Below are positions 7,269 through 8,082 of a stretch of 8,082 bases of DNA, piece after piece. This stretch comes from Candidatus Atribacteria bacterium (GTDB lineage Bacteria > Atribacterota > Phoenicimicrobiia > Phoenicimicrobiales > Stramentimicrobiaceae). A model generated the notes under the pieces. It searched no databases, had not been told where the DNA came from, and saw nothing but the letters and a program-made list of their open reading frames with translations. Within the stretch, counting starts at the first letter, position 1. Every line of letters starts with the position of its first letter. The translations under genes were made by a program, and so were the position numbers. The stretch spans positions 1-8,082 of the forward strand of contig JAFGSC010000088.1 in the NCBI GenBank assembly GCA_016934875.1, written 5' to 3'.

Positions 7269-7949
7269 ATGATATTAGATAAAGATAACATATCTACCAA
7301 AATGGTGAATTATGTATATCAGGAGTTACGCCATCGTATCTTCTTAAAAGAAATAAAGGCAAACCAACGACTTCCCGAAATTAGTATCGCAAAACAACTA
7401 AATGTCAGTAGGACGCCTATCCGTGAAGCTTTTCGCAAACTTGCAGAAGAGGGTTTAGTGGTAATAAGGCCAAATGATGGAGCAAGTACTATTTCTCCTT
7501 CTATAAAAGATATTAAAGACGCGTACGAAATCAGAGAACAACTTGAATGTTATGCAATAAAACAATCAGTAAAGAAAATTACCCCTCTACAACTTTGTCT
7601 TCTTGAAGAGAACATTCAAGAAGAGGAACGTATCTTTCAGGAACGTAACCTTGAAGCCTATTTAGATATAAACACATGTTTCCATAAAATTATTGCTGAA
7701 TCGAGTAATAATAAATTATTAGCAGATTATATAGAAAATGTCTTAAAACGAACTTATACCTATATGATTTTCTATGAGTCATTTTTTGATTTTGACAATA
7801 ACCCCAGCCTCGATGAACATAGGGCAATTTTGGCTGTCTTAAGAGAGAGAAATGAGAAAAGAGCTATCAAATTTATGTGTACCCATATATCTTTGTCTTT
7901 ACAGCTGCTAATTAGCACAAAGAAAGAGATTGAAGAAAAAAATCAATAA
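7269..7949 (+). CDS. GntR-family transcriptional regulator with FCD ligand domain
   Basis: DNA-binding regulator of 226 residues, probably the local repressor of the divergent operon. The N-terminal winged helix-turn-helix spans about 12-75: VYQELRHRIF, then LPEISIAKQLNVSRTPIREA (35-54) and LAEEGLVVIRPNDGA, the classical GntR pattern. The C-terminal all-helical FCD domain (about 80-215) carries the expected ligand and metal residues: N135 and H139 in NTCFHKIIAESSNN, H184 in DEHRAIL and H206 in CTHIS. N135 sits where many members have aspartate. FCD proteins usually sense small carboxylic acids or related metabolites, fitting a catabolic operon. The start ATG has AAGGGG eight bases upstream. 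The perfect GTATAC palindrome upstream suits this family. The effector is unknown; it is plausibly the operon's substrate or product (inference). Confidence 0.93.
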   Translation: MILDKDNISTKMVNYVYQELRHRIFLKEIKANQRLPEISIAKQLNVSRTPIREAFRKLAEEGLVVIRPNDGASTISPSIKDIKDAYEIREQLECYAIKQSVKKITPLQLCLLEENIQEEERIFQERNLEAYLDINTCFHKIIAESSNNKLLADYIENVLKRTYTYMIFYESFFDFDNNPSLDEHRAILAVLRERNEKRAIKFMCTHISLSLQLLISTKKEIEEKNQ

Positions 7950-8022
7950 AAAATCAACTATTTGAAATATTTTTTAAAACATCAAAAAAATAAAAACACC
8001 AGTTCAATAATGAAGTGCAACG

Positions 8023-8057
8023 CTTGAGGTAGCAGAAAGGAATATGCTACCATCAAG
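8023..8057. repeat. Strong hairpin in front of the last, partial gene
   Basis: CTTGAGGTAGCA (8023-8034) pairs with TGCTACC-A-TCAAG (8045-8057) to give a 12-bp stem with one bulged A and a 10-base loop, gaaaggaata. The loop holds a ribosome-site-like AAAGGA. No T-run follows on either strand, so it is not an ordinary intrinsic terminator. It ends three bases before ATG 8061, so it could limit translation of that gene, as some insertion sequences do to block read-through expression (inference). Confidence 0.6.
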
Positions 8058-8060
8058 GAC

Positions 8061-8082
8061 ATGAAAAAATATAATCAGTTAA
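8061..8082 (+). CDS. Start of an unidentified gene, possibly an IS30-type transposase (cut by window edge)
   Basis: Only seven codons are visible: MKKYNQL. Several IS30-family transposases begin with a similar K-Y-x-Q-L-T stretch, and the AAGTGCAACGC just upstream (8013-8023) resembles, from memory, the GTTGCACTT-type ends of that family read in reverse. A hairpin immediately precedes the ATG. Taken together this suggests the left edge of an insertion sequence next to the regulator gene, but seven residues cannot prove it; any other short N terminus would look similar. Confidence 0.3.

Noticed and set aside
7947..7976. TAAAAAAT / ATTTTTTA inverted repeat right after the regulator stop, as a terminator
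   Set aside because: The stem is A-T only with a 14-base loop; too weak to call in DNA this AT-rich.

Overview
The window looks like bacterial chromosome from an AT-rich organism with strong Shine-Dalgarno use and compact operons. A Clostridia-like Firmicute or an Atribacterota-type anaerobe would fit, but this is an impression from base composition and gene style. No marker gene settles the taxonomy. The leftmost gene (1-1290) is visibly richer in G+C than the rest.

Layout: (a) 1-1290, minus strand: a class III aminotransferase of the GABA aminotransferase type, cut at its 3' end by the window edge. (b) 1291-2142: an AT-rich stretch with no intact gene, holding the frameshifted remains of an NhaC-type Na+/H+ antiporter (1836-2080, minus). 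(c) 7028 down to 2143, minus strand: a tight four-gene operon of a short-chain dehydrogenase (SDR), a GcvPA-like subunit, a GcvPB-like subunit and an AcoX-type ATP-NAD kinase family protein. (d) 7029-7268: a divergent regulatory region with a perfect 36-bp palindrome built from three GTATAC cores, sitting on a near-consensus promoter for the operon. (e) 7269-7949, plus strand: a GntR/FCD-family regulator. (f) 7950-8082: a strong hairpin and the first seven codons of another gene, possibly an IS30-type transposase.

The regulator probably binds the palindrome and represses the operon until a small organic acid or amino acid binds its FCD domain. The operon probably handles a specific amino or hydroxy-amino compound. 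Its two P-protein-like subunits keep the PLP fold and the catalytic lysine. However, they have lost several of the most conserved glycine-decarboxylase motifs, and no gcvH, gcvT or lpd lies alongside. The pair is therefore unlikely to be the housekeeping glycine cleavage P-protein. It is the best candidate here for an undescribed activity: a divergent, dedicated P-protein-like decarboxylase or lyase with its own SDR, AcoX-like protein and regulator, and formerly perhaps its own transporter, since the NhaC remnant lies directly downstream.
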